Shown piece after piece: positions 56,602 to 64,000 of a stretch of DNA of 64,000 nucleotides; the first letter of the stretch is position 1; each line of letters opens with the position of its first letter. The notes below the pieces were generated by a model that worked only from the letters and a program-made list of their open reading frames with translations, was not told the DNA's origin and ran no database searches. Origin of the DNA: Tricholoma matsutake (lineage: Eukaryota > Basidiomycota > Agaricomycetes > Agaricales > Tricholomataceae); the NCBI GenBank assembly GCA_026075535.2, contig AP026538.1, positions 8,432,001-8,496,000 of the forward strand. The letters are read 5' to 3'. The position numbers and the translations under genes were made by a program.

Positions 56602-57238
56602 TGTTAAGACTATAGGTCCTTAACTCAGCCTTGGCTTCAGGTGTCACAGTTGGAGGCTTTCCAACTGCATTGGGTTCTGTCCTAGACTTGGGTGCTTCCC
56701 TAGTCAATATGGCTATCCATACTTAGAGGTTTTCTAAGTAGACCATCTGTTGTGTATCACAGTTGGAGGCTTTCCAACTGTCGAGTTCAAGTTTATCACA
56801 GCTAGAGGCCTTCTAAGCTGTTGAGTGTTCTGGTTGAGTTTAAGAGCATTGATTGAATTAGGTCAAGCTGAGTATTACACTGAGTGTAGCTACAGCTTAT
56901 ATATGGTTCTAGATTACTTATCATCCAATTGGAAAGTGAGATGCTTGTCAAGTAATAATAGAACAAACAATAGAAATGCAAGCCTCATGCCTAGCATGAG
57001 GTGTCCAATGTCATGGAGTGCTGTGGCGCAGCATGTCAGAGAACAATAGAAGTCAAGCCTCATGCCTGGCATGAGGTGTCTGATGTCACAGATCTGATGT
57101 CAAGGATCCGATGTCAAGGACCAGGTGTCAAAGGGTCTCCCATGGAGTGAGTTGAGTCAAATGGTTTGGAAAAATAAAGTACCCAGCCTTGCCGGTGTAT
57201 GTCTAGTCATCACAGGTAATGATAATGAAATTGTAACA
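56602..57238 (+). repeat. Solo LTR of gypsy family C in gypsy D RT
   Basis: 637 bp, TGTTAAGACTATAGGTCC to AAATTGTAACA, with a perfect TSD TTGTC (56597-56601, 57239-57243). It has three copies of a TCACAG(T/C)TGGAGGCTTTCCAA-like block (56650-56815) and the CTCATGCCTAGCATGAG palindrome shared with 2158-2811. Removing it with one TTGTC joins RT exactly. Confidence 0.92.
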
Positions 57239-58080
57239 TTGTCTGTGTCTATCTTGACAACATTCTCATCTTCACATGCAACATCGAAGAACACCATTGA
57301 ATCACATGTCTCATCCTTGAAAGGCTTTGACAGCACAAACTCTACCTTCAACATGACAAGTGTGAGTTTGAGAAGACCAAGATTGAGCACCAGTCTGATT
57401 ATATTGAAGGGCCATGTGGAGATGGATCCTGTTAAGGTGAATGGGGTCATGGGTTGGCCTACGCCCACAAACAGGAAAGAGGTGTAGTTCTTTTTAGGCT
57501 TTATCAACTTCTATTGGTGTTTTAGGACTTCTCTCACCATGCATGACCACTGTTCAATCTCACAGACAAGGGGATATGGAGGTGGGACAATGCACAACAG
57601 GAGGCATTTGAGAGGCTTAAAGAGATGGTCACATCTGCTCCCATCCTTACTTTTGCTGATGACTCATGTCCTTTTCATGTAGAGGCTGACAGTTCTGACT
57701 TTGCGATGGGTGCTGTATTTTTCCAGCAGTCTCCAGAGGATCAGAAGTGGCATCCTGTTGCATTCTACTCAAAAAGCCTTAGTGCTGTGGAGCAGAACTA
57801 TGAGATCCATGACAAGGAGATGTTGGCAATAATGTGTGCACTTGAGGAATGGTGCCACTTCCTTGAAGGTGCCCAACACAAGGTTGAGATTTGGACAGAC
57901 CACAAGAATCTCAAGTACTTCATGACAGCCAAGAAATTGAACTGTCATCAGGCTTGCTGGTCCTTGTATTTGTCCTGGTTCAACTTCTCCTTGCACCACC
58001 ATCTGGGTTGCAGCATGAGCAAAACTGATGCCCTCTCTTGGTATGTGGATCATGGGGATGGGAGCAACAACAATCAAGGC
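57239..58080 (+). pseudogene. gypsy D RT end and RNase H
   Basis: VYLDNILIFTCNIEEHH (YLDD as YLDN), KCEFEKTKIE, then a long open frame from 57625: VTSAPILTFADDSCPFHVEA, DSSDFAMGAVFFQQSPEDQK, WHPVAFYSKSLSAVEQNYEI, HDKEMLAIMCALEEWCHFLE, IWTDHKNLKYFMTAKKLN. The RNase H acids Asp, Glu and Asp are present. It ends MSKTDALSWYVDHGDG. Confidence 0.88.
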
Positions 58081-59420
58081 ATTGTGCTGTTGCAACCAGA
58101 CCTGTTTACTCTCCATGCATTGGAAGGTATCATTCCCCTGGGTGAGGAGTGGGACATCCTACACAACATCCATCACACAAACCATAGTGGTTTACATGAG
58201 GATGTTGTCACCTCAGCTGTCAAGGAACTGAGGAAGGGGTCAGCCCTTTCACTATGTGCTGCAGAGTGGGTTAAAAAGGAGGATCTGTTGTACTTCAAAG
58301 ATTGCATCTATGTCCCCAATGACCCACAACTTTGACAATGGATCATATCTCAACACCATGACTCACAGATTGCAGGGCACCCTGGACACTGGAAGACATT
58401 GGAGCTTGTCTCACAGAATTATTGGTGGCCACAGATGTCATGACTCATTGGTCAGTACTTCCATACTTGCAACCTTTGCTTATGCACCAAGATTCCTTGA
58501 TGCAAGCCCATTGGCAAGTTACACCCTCTTTCTGTTCCAGAAAATCATTGGGATGTTGTTAGTGTGGACTTTGTGGTGGAGTTGCCAGAGTCAAATGGGT
58601 TTGATGCAGTAATGTGCATAGTCAACTCAGCAGGGAAAAGAGCTCACTTTATTGTGACTCATACTACCATTACAGGATTGGGTGCAGCCTGACTCTACCT
58701 TCACCATGTGTGGAAGCTACATGGACTTCCTGGTGCCTTCCTTTGCAATTGAGGACCTCAATTTGTTGCCGAGTTCACCCAAGAACTATACTGTCTCCTA
58801 GGAGTTAAACTCCTGCTTATCACCCACAGACTGATGGACAGACCAAACAAATCAATCAGGAACTGGAGCAGTACATCTTCATCTTTGTCAATGAGCACCA
58901 AGATGACTAGGAAAATCTTCTCCCCATGGCTGAGTTTGGATACAACAATCACATCCATGCATCCACTCAGCAAACTCCCTTCCTCCTGGACACAGAATGA
59001 CATCCATGCATGGGCTTCAAACCTTGCCAAGCACCATCACAGCTTGAGACGGTGAATGAATTTACAGAGCAGATGAAGGATAGCTTGGAAGAGGCAAAGG
59101 CAGCCCTAGTTAAGGCAAAGGATGACATGGCACACTTTTACAACCAATGCCACTCACCAACACCCCAGTATAAGGTTGGTGATTGAGTTTACCTGGACTC
59201 CAGCAATATCTCTACCACTTGTCCATCCAAGAAACTTACACACCATTTCATTGGACTGTTCCCTATTGTCAAGTGTGTTGGAGCACATGGCTACCATCTA
59301 TGCCTACCAGCATCCATGTCTGGACTCCACCCTGTCTTCCATGTTGTCAAACTACTGCCAGCACCAGCAGATCCATTCCTGGGATGTGGCTCACACCTAC
59401 CACCACCACCTACAGTGATT
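58081..59420 (+). pseudogene. gypsy D integrase
   Basis: HHCC region: ISQHHDSQIAGHPGHWKTLE, LVSQNYWWPQMS, stop, FHTCNLCLCTKIP. Core: WDVVSVDFVVELPESNGFDA (first Asp), FIVTHTTITGLGAA, then PQFVAEFTQELYCLLGVK and, in shifted frames, the third-acid region. C-terminal part near 59090-59410 (AKDDMAHFYNQCHSPTPQYK). At least six stops or shifts. Confidence 0.8.
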
Positions 59421-59429
59421 GAAGGGTAA

Positions 59430-59583
59430 CCACAGTATGAGGTGGAGTCCATCCTGGATAGCAGGTTGCACCAAAGGAAGCTCCAATATCTGGTATGTTG
59501 TAAGCGCTATGGGTACAAGGAGAACTCAAGTGTAGAGGAATCCGATGTAAATGCCCTGCAACTAGTCAAAGAATTCCACTGAT
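59430..59583 (+). pseudogene. gypsy D chromodomain
   Basis: PQYEVESILDSRLHQRKLQY, LVCCKRYGYKENSSVEESDV, NALQLVKEFH, stop. This follows the chromodomain consensus (YEVExILDxR...YLVxWxGYxxEExxWE), with the usual aromatic W of the cage replaced by C in VCCKRYGY. Confidence 0.85.
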
Positions 59584-60174
59584 GACACACTTCTGCACTG
59601 TGCCACATTCAAGTTATGGACTTTGACCTAGTGTTTCAAGGTCCAGTCTATAGGACTGAACTGGACAGAACCTTGGTCCGGTCTTTTTGTCAGTTGCAGT
59701 TGCCCTCATTTTGGATCAGTGTGGTTGGCAGATGCCTCATTTTGGAAATATTTGAAAACTGTTTAAAGACCGGTTGCAATCGGTTGGAACTGGTCTTTTC
59801 ATCACATATAAAGTCTACTATATATACAGTTAAAGTTACATAAATAGAGAGAAAAAGAAGTAATATAACTACTAATTATAACTAATTATTACCCCAAATT
59901 GTATATTTACAAGAAGTGGAATGGGCCTGCAATGAAAATGTTTATTTTGCAAGTGTTTATATACCCTGTGGCAGTGCACAGACCATGTGGTCACATTTGT
60001 GCTCCCAAAAACAAAAGTGGCACCACTATGAATCTATAGGGGGTTTGCTTAAGCAACCTAAGATGTAGGTGCATGGCTTGCTTAAGTATAAGTTGGCTTA
60101 AGCACATATTGCCTGTAATACTGTATGCACAGAAACAATAATTGAACACCCTGAGCTCATGTCCTGTCTCAACC

Positions 60175-60385
60175 ATGCTGCTAAAGCACCCTCCCTGCTC
60201 AAGCACCCTCCCCACTCAAGCACCCTCCCCACTCAAGCACCTCCCCCCTCAAGCATCCTGCTCAAGCACCCTCCTGCTCAAGCACCCACCTTGCTCAAGC
60301 ATGTTCTCTGCTCAAGCAAGCTCCCCACTCAAGCAGACCCACCAAGCTTGAGCACCCTTCCTGCTCAAGCACCTCCAATCTCAAA
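60175..60385 (+). repeat. CTCAAGCACCCTCCCCA minisatellite
   Basis: About twelve imperfect copies of a 15-18 bp unit, CTCAAGCACCCTCCCCA. Frames over it (Ser/Pro/Leu repeats) are not considered genes. Confidence 0.85.
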
Positions 60386-60895
60386 ACAGGGATAGGACTA
60401 CTTAATGTGCTTAAGCACTGAGCACTCAATAAGCATCTTAAGCAGTCCATGAGCCAGCTTATAAACAAGCACAGCTTAAGCACCCAATTAAGGTGCCAAA
60501 CAAATAACAATAATATAAATATGTCTCTACTGACACTTCCACCCTTTGGAGCCATATACACTGGGTGCAAGGCACAATACTGCCTGAGAAGTACTGTGAA
60601 AGTATCCTGACAGTATTCCTAATATTGTCAACATACTTCACTAGAGGTATTTTGACAGTATTGTATTATATTTTGATAGTACTGAAGGTACTGAAGTAGT
60701 ATTCTAGATTGGTATGCATACTGGCAAAATATCCCTTGGTGAGTATGGTGGCAGCATTAGGAGTACTTCCAGAATACTGACATCATACCTTCTTGTCATG
60801 ATTGGTTCCACATCTGATTAGAATCTGCAACCATCCAACCATTTTCCACACTTCAACCCAACTCCTTCCATTTCATTTCCAGCCACCTTGCACTG

Positions 60896-61149
60896 CTGCT
60901 TCCTCCAGCTCCTTCACCTCCCATTCCATCTGTTCCTTCATTGCCTGCTCCCTCTGTTCGTATTGGGCCTTCATTGCAGCCAATTTGAGTTGCATGGAGG
61001 TTACTAGGGGGGACATATTTGATGGTGATGAGAGTAGGAAACAACGTGAAAATTTTTCAACCAACTACCACATTCAGAAATCCAACCAACTTCCTTATTT
61101 GGATTAAACACTCATGTGCCTCATAGGCTCGGCACTAAGGGGGAAATAC
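60896..61149 (-). pseudogene. Remnant of the antisense coiled-coil gene in the deleted gypsy B copy
   Basis: Minus strand reads VEKFSRCFLLSSPSNMSPLV, TSMQLKLAAMKAQYEQREQA, MKEQMEWEVKELEEAA. This aligns with the N-terminal part of the gene at 12955-11903 and keeps one frame through the coiled coil where the other copy shifts. It shows the antisense gene is a family trait. Confidence 0.65.
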
Positions 61150-61846
61150 TGTCACGATCCATTCCACATCCGATCGGAACCCGCAACCATCCGACCATTT
61201 TCTGCACTTCAACCCAACTCCTTCCATTTCATTTCTGGCTGCCTTGCACTGCCCACACTGCTGTACACCAGGCCGCCTTGTACAGCACCCACGGCTGCCT
61301 TCCCAAGGCTGCTGTCTCTATTGCAAATTTGACTACAGATTCCTGTGCGGCTCCCGCTAGGTAATTTAACTACACAGTCAAGACACTGCTGCAGTCTTCA
61401 TTTCTGTTCTGCCTTTATTCCAGACTACAGTATTTAAGCTTAATTAGTTTTGCCTTGTATTCCTCAGTTCATATATTGACATAGACTCGACTTTAACCTG
61501 CCAATCTAAACCTCCTTCTACTCCAACCTCAGTTCTCTAAGAGTCTGAACTCCATTCGACTCAACCTCTAGTCTCCCTCTGAAAAGTTCTAATCTCATCT
61601 GAACTTAACCTAAGTCCCTCCATACTCCTTCCCACATTTACCCGCACTTCCCGCTTCTACCTCCAAAACCTTCACCTTGAAATTAGGACACCAGACGAGG
61701 TGAAGGGTGCAGCTTCTTACAAGCTGAAGCCAAGTCCTTTCTGTTTCCCCTCCTGCAGAATCCACAACGACCTGCCAACCTTCTGCCATCATCACCCGCA
61801 GGGTCCGATTGGATTCCAATGCACCCTCTAGGATCAGTTCTTAACA
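61150..61846 (+). repeat. 3' LTR of the deleted gypsy B copy
   Basis: 697 bp, TGTCACGATCC to GATCAGTTCTTAACA; matches the other family B LTRs along its whole length, including TATTTAAGCTTA near 61433. Confidence 0.9.
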
Positions 61847-62254
61847 CTTCTCAGAAGTATCTTGCTGTGCAGCCAGTGATATTATGGCCTCAAATTGCTT
61901 CATTCTATATTATGTGGACCTCTCTGGTGCAGGCAGTAGCAGCATAACCAGTGTTTAACATAATGTGGTGAACTTTGAACTTTGAACACCTGACTAAATT
62001 GATGAACTAAATTGATGACTAAGTCTGAGTTTGATTCAAAGTTTATGTGGATTAAGCATTGTTCAAAGGGCTTAATGAGCTTAAGGAGATATGGTGCTTA
62101 AGCCAACTTATACTAAGCAAGCCATGCATCTATATCTAAGGTTACTTAAGCAAACGTCCTATGGTGCTTGCACCACTTGCCAAACAACTTTCCATGACCA
62201 CAACACCAACACCAACAACACTGCATCCACAAAAACAACCCCACAAACAAATGA

Positions 62255-62745
62255 ACACAAAGCATGGGGTCCAAACAATGAAAGAGTGTCATTTGGGCCA
62301 TAGGCTGTTTTTTTTTTCTTTATTACTTCTACTAACTAACAGTTCTTTATTCTTTTTAGGCTCTTATCTTTTGCTATCAATACTGCTCACCACCAATGAT
62401 GCTGCACCCTATGCTGTGCCTGTGAGCAGAGGCTCGCAGGGTGGCAATGGGTTGTGTTTCTAGCCACAGTCAATGCCACATCACAGCACCACCAACAGGG
62501 ACGATGCCAGCAGGAGTGACACCAATGGGAACAATACTGCCAACACCAATGGGGGTGACACACTGCCTTCTCCATCCCCTACCCCTCTAGTGACACCCAC
62601 CTTGCCTAGCTCGGAACCTCACCACCATGAACAAACAAATGCAAAGCACCCAAATGACAACTAGCATTGTTTGGGCCCCAGGTACATTCCTTATTGGTGA
62701 ATTCTTTTTTTTACTAACTAACTTGATTTTGTTTTTAGGTTTGAT
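62255..62745 (+). repeat. Two intron-like hairpin modules
   Basis: Copy 1: CCAAACAATG...CATTTGGGCC, then T-run, ACTAACTAACAG, TTTTTAGG (62262-62362). Copy 2: CCCAAATGA...TTGTTTGGGCC, then GGTACATTCC, T-run, ACTAACTAAC, TTTTTAGG (62648-62740). Same pattern as 22717-22822 and 50440-50530. Confidence 0.6.
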
Positions 62746-62788
62746 AACGACAACACCCCCTGCCCTACGTCAGTGAGCCACCCTCTAC

Positions 62789-63270
62789 TAGGGCAAGGCA
62801 GGGGTTACCCCTGGGTGTCAAATCTCATACCCTTACCCCTACCCCTGAAAACCCTACCCTTAGGGGTAAGGGTATGGAAACATATAAGGGTTGCCAAGGG
62901 TATTGGAGAGTTTGTAAAGGGTACAAGGGTTTGGCACAAAATCAACATATTTAGAGCAAAATTCATTTGAAAAGTGTTAATAACTATTGTATTTACTATT
63001 AATATCACATATTAATACCTCTTATTAACATATGAAAGCCATTATCATGTTGGACAATCCCAAAATCTGAATTTAATTGATGAAAATTTTGAATATGAGT
63101 CTTTGTAGCTGAAAAAATCAAATGATATTCTTACATAAGCATACCCCTGGGATACCCATGTACCCTTAGTAAGGGTACAGGGGTATGCAAGGGTATGAAC
63201 TACCCTTACCCCTCATACCCTTAGCCCAAAAACACAAGGGTATACCCCTACCCCTGCCTTGCCTTACCCC
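62789..63270. repeat. MITE with GGCAAGGCAGGGGT ends
   Basis: About 480 bp with inverted ends (GGCAAGGCAGGGGTTACCCC and the inverse of GGCAAGGCAGGGGTAGGGGT). Both arms are rich in TACCCTTA/TAAGGGTA. The centre is AT-rich. No target duplication was settled. Confidence 0.6.
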
Positions 63271-63780
63271 CTACCCTACACTGCCACTGCGAGCCTCTGC
63301 TCACAGGGTGGCAATGGGTCCTGTTCCCAGACTACAATGGGTGCCATGTCACTCAGCACCACCACCCCACCTGCGAGTGACTGCTTGTAGGGGGCAATGG
63401 AGGTGCTGATGACAAGGGATGGGCCAACAGATGGCAAGGAGAAGACAACAACGACAATGAAGATGTGGAGGGTGCTGACAAACAACAAGGAGGGAATGGA
63501 AAACAACAATCTGGGGATGACAAATGACAACACAGGGATGACATGAACAGGGGATACAACGAACGACAAGGCTGACAACAATGAGTACCAGGGAATGACA
63601 TTCAATGCCCCACAAATGTGAGACTGGGGTGTCTCTTTTTTTTTCTTTTTTTTGTCTTCTTTCTTTTGTTATTCAGTCTTTCTTTTGTCTTTGTCTTCTA
63701 TTAGCAACATCCCACTGCTGAAAGCACCTGCTCACAGGGTGATGTAAATAGTTTTATTAAGTATATAATATAATTTAATT
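63271..63780 (+). other. Non-coding part of hAT-like element 3
   Basis: Contains three GAGCCTCTGCTCACAGGGTG-like blocks (63290, 63375, 63725) also seen near 22.5-23.4 kb and 62.4 kb, a GACAACA-rich stretch and a long T-run at 63635-63652. No protein domain. Confidence 0.5.
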
Positions 63781-63972
63781 AGATAGTAAAAAATAGTAGT
63801 AAAACTGGTCAAAACTGGTTTTTTGGTTGTGGTCCTTCAAGTGTGGGCAATGGTTCGGACCAGTTGCGGTCCACAGTTGCCCCTCTTGGGGTCAAAAAAC
63901 TGGACCAAACTGGACCTTAAAACACTACTTTGACTGGTTGCAACTTTGAATGCATTGGGGCAATGCATCTTA

Positions 63973-63984
63973 GACAGGGGTTAA
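63973..63984 (+). other. Polypurine tract of gypsy D
   Basis: GACAGGGGTTAA directly before the 3' LTR start. It lies 37 bp right of the hAT-like element's target duplication, so the element split the 3' untranslated part. Confidence 0.6.
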
Positions 63985-64000
63985 TGTAAGGGGACTAGGG
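63985..64000 (+). repeat. 3' LTR of gypsy D (first 16 bp, truncated by window end)
   Basis: TGTAAGGGGACTAGGG is identical to the first 16 bases of the LTR at 51117. Confidence 0.8.

Larger units (their letters stand above)
60794..61846 (+). mobile_element. Internally deleted gypsy B family copy
   Basis: Starts TGTCATGATTGG (5' LTR, first about 100 bp only), jumps to the antisense-gene region (60896-61149), then the purine tract and a complete 3' LTR (61150-61846). A perfect TSD, CTTCT (60789-60793, 61847-61851), shows it integrated as a unit or was deleted afterwards. The breakpoint is near TTGCACTGC at 60889-60897. Confidence 0.9.
60038..62160. mobile_element. TIR element E in hAT-like element 3
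   Basis: Inverted ends of about 70 bp: AGGGGGTTTGCTTAAGCAAC ... GGCTTAAGCACATATTGCC on the left and the inverse (AGGACGTTTGCTTAAGTAAC ... GGCTTAAGCACCATATCTCC) on the right (62089-62160). The interior has a CAAGCACCCTCC minisatellite, many CTTAAGCA motifs and the deleted gypsy B. No transposase. Confidence 0.7.
59629..63927. mobile_element. hAT-like non-autonomous element 3 (4.3 kb with nested inserts)
   Basis: Ends TAGTGTTTCAAGGTCCAGTC and (right, inverted) TAGTGTTTTAAGGTCCAGTT. Flanks CTTTGACC (59621-59628) and CTTTGACT (63928-63935), an 8 bp duplication with one mismatch. Subterminal GACCGGTT/AACTGGTC repeats. It contains TIR element E, intron-like modules and a 480 bp MITE. No transposase. 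Confidence 0.85.
51117..64000 (+). mobile_element. gypsy D: chromoviral Ty3 element, runs off the right edge
   Basis: 5' LTR 51117-51553, gag to about 52690, then a minus-strand LINE, RT from 56405, a solo LTR of family C, RNase H, integrase and chromodomain to 59583, a hAT-like insert, a purine tract and the 3' LTR start at 63985. The coding order is that of a chromovirus. All frames are broken. Confidence 0.85.

Noticed and set aside
63180..63270. Telomere or subtelomere signal from CCCTTACCCCT runs
   Set aside because: Unit is irregular, present as an inverted pair within a 480 bp element, and internal to a hAT-like insertion.

Overview
The window looks like a repeat-dominated chromosome segment from a basidiomycete fungus, most likely an agaricomycete. 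The evidence is the chromodomain-type Ty3/gypsy polyproteins, a Tad-like LINE, a RecQ-like helicase paired with a DUF6589-like gene, and 46-75 nt introns with GTRNGT donors and CTAAC/CTGAC-like branch points. Nearly all of it is nested transposable elements. One island of about 6 kb (37.7-43.9 kb) looks like ordinary fungal DNA and carries two spliced genes on the minus strand.

Left nest (1-28.4 kb). A minus-strand Ty1/copia element is the base layer. It was hit by a Ty3/gypsy element (family C, 1-2811, continuing off the left edge), by a solo LTR of family D (3289-3714, TSD ATAAC) and by a 22 kb composite, gypsy A (3873-26048, 220 bp LTRs, TSD TTCCC). Gypsy A is split by a full-length gypsy B (5307-13756, TSD GCCTA), which carries a solo LTR of its own family inside its integrase (10095-10799, TSD TCATC). 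Gypsy A is also split by a tandem pair of 3 kb non-coding repeat units (15956-21943) and by a TIR element F (22106-24915), itself split by a hAT-like element (24009-24833). Gypsy B carries a spliced antisense gene for a Zn2Cys6-like protein.

Middle nest (28.4-37.7 kb). A TIR element G contains an entire LINE with poly(A) and a 16 bp target-site duplication. The LINE is interrupted by a second hAT-like element with a perfect 8 bp TSD. A small TIR element H lies near the right end.

Gene island (37.7-43.9 kb). A 13-exon bestrophin-family anion channel gene (38410-40597) keeps its frame at every intron. Beside it, on the same strand, is a short spliced gene (41483-42062) for a secreted precursor: a signal peptide, a pro-region, then tandem copies of a peptide ending in Trp, separated by Lys-Arg and followed by Asp/Glu-Ala spacers. 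This is the layout of a Kex2/Ste13-processed peptide precursor (alpha-factor-like or KEP) and is the most interesting item in the window.

Helicase element (about 43.9-50.0 kb). Two degraded genes, a DUF6589-like gene (plus) and a RecQ-like helicase (minus), converge with 23 bp between their stop codons. They lie between long inverted repeats that also hold their TATA-like promoters, which suggests one autonomous-type mobile element that has since decayed.

Right nest (50.9-64 kb). A copia reverse-transcriptase fragment is interrupted by a chromoviral gypsy D (5' LTR 51117-51553, 3' LTR starting at 63985). Gypsy D holds a minus-strand LINE with RNase H, a solo LTR of family C (56602-57238, TSD TTGTC) and a 4.3 kb hAT-like element. 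The last contains a TIR element E, which in turn holds an internally deleted gypsy B copy (60794-61846, TSD CTTCT).

All transposon genes I could read are broken. The two island genes and most of the antisense zinc-cluster gene are the only well preserved coding sequences.
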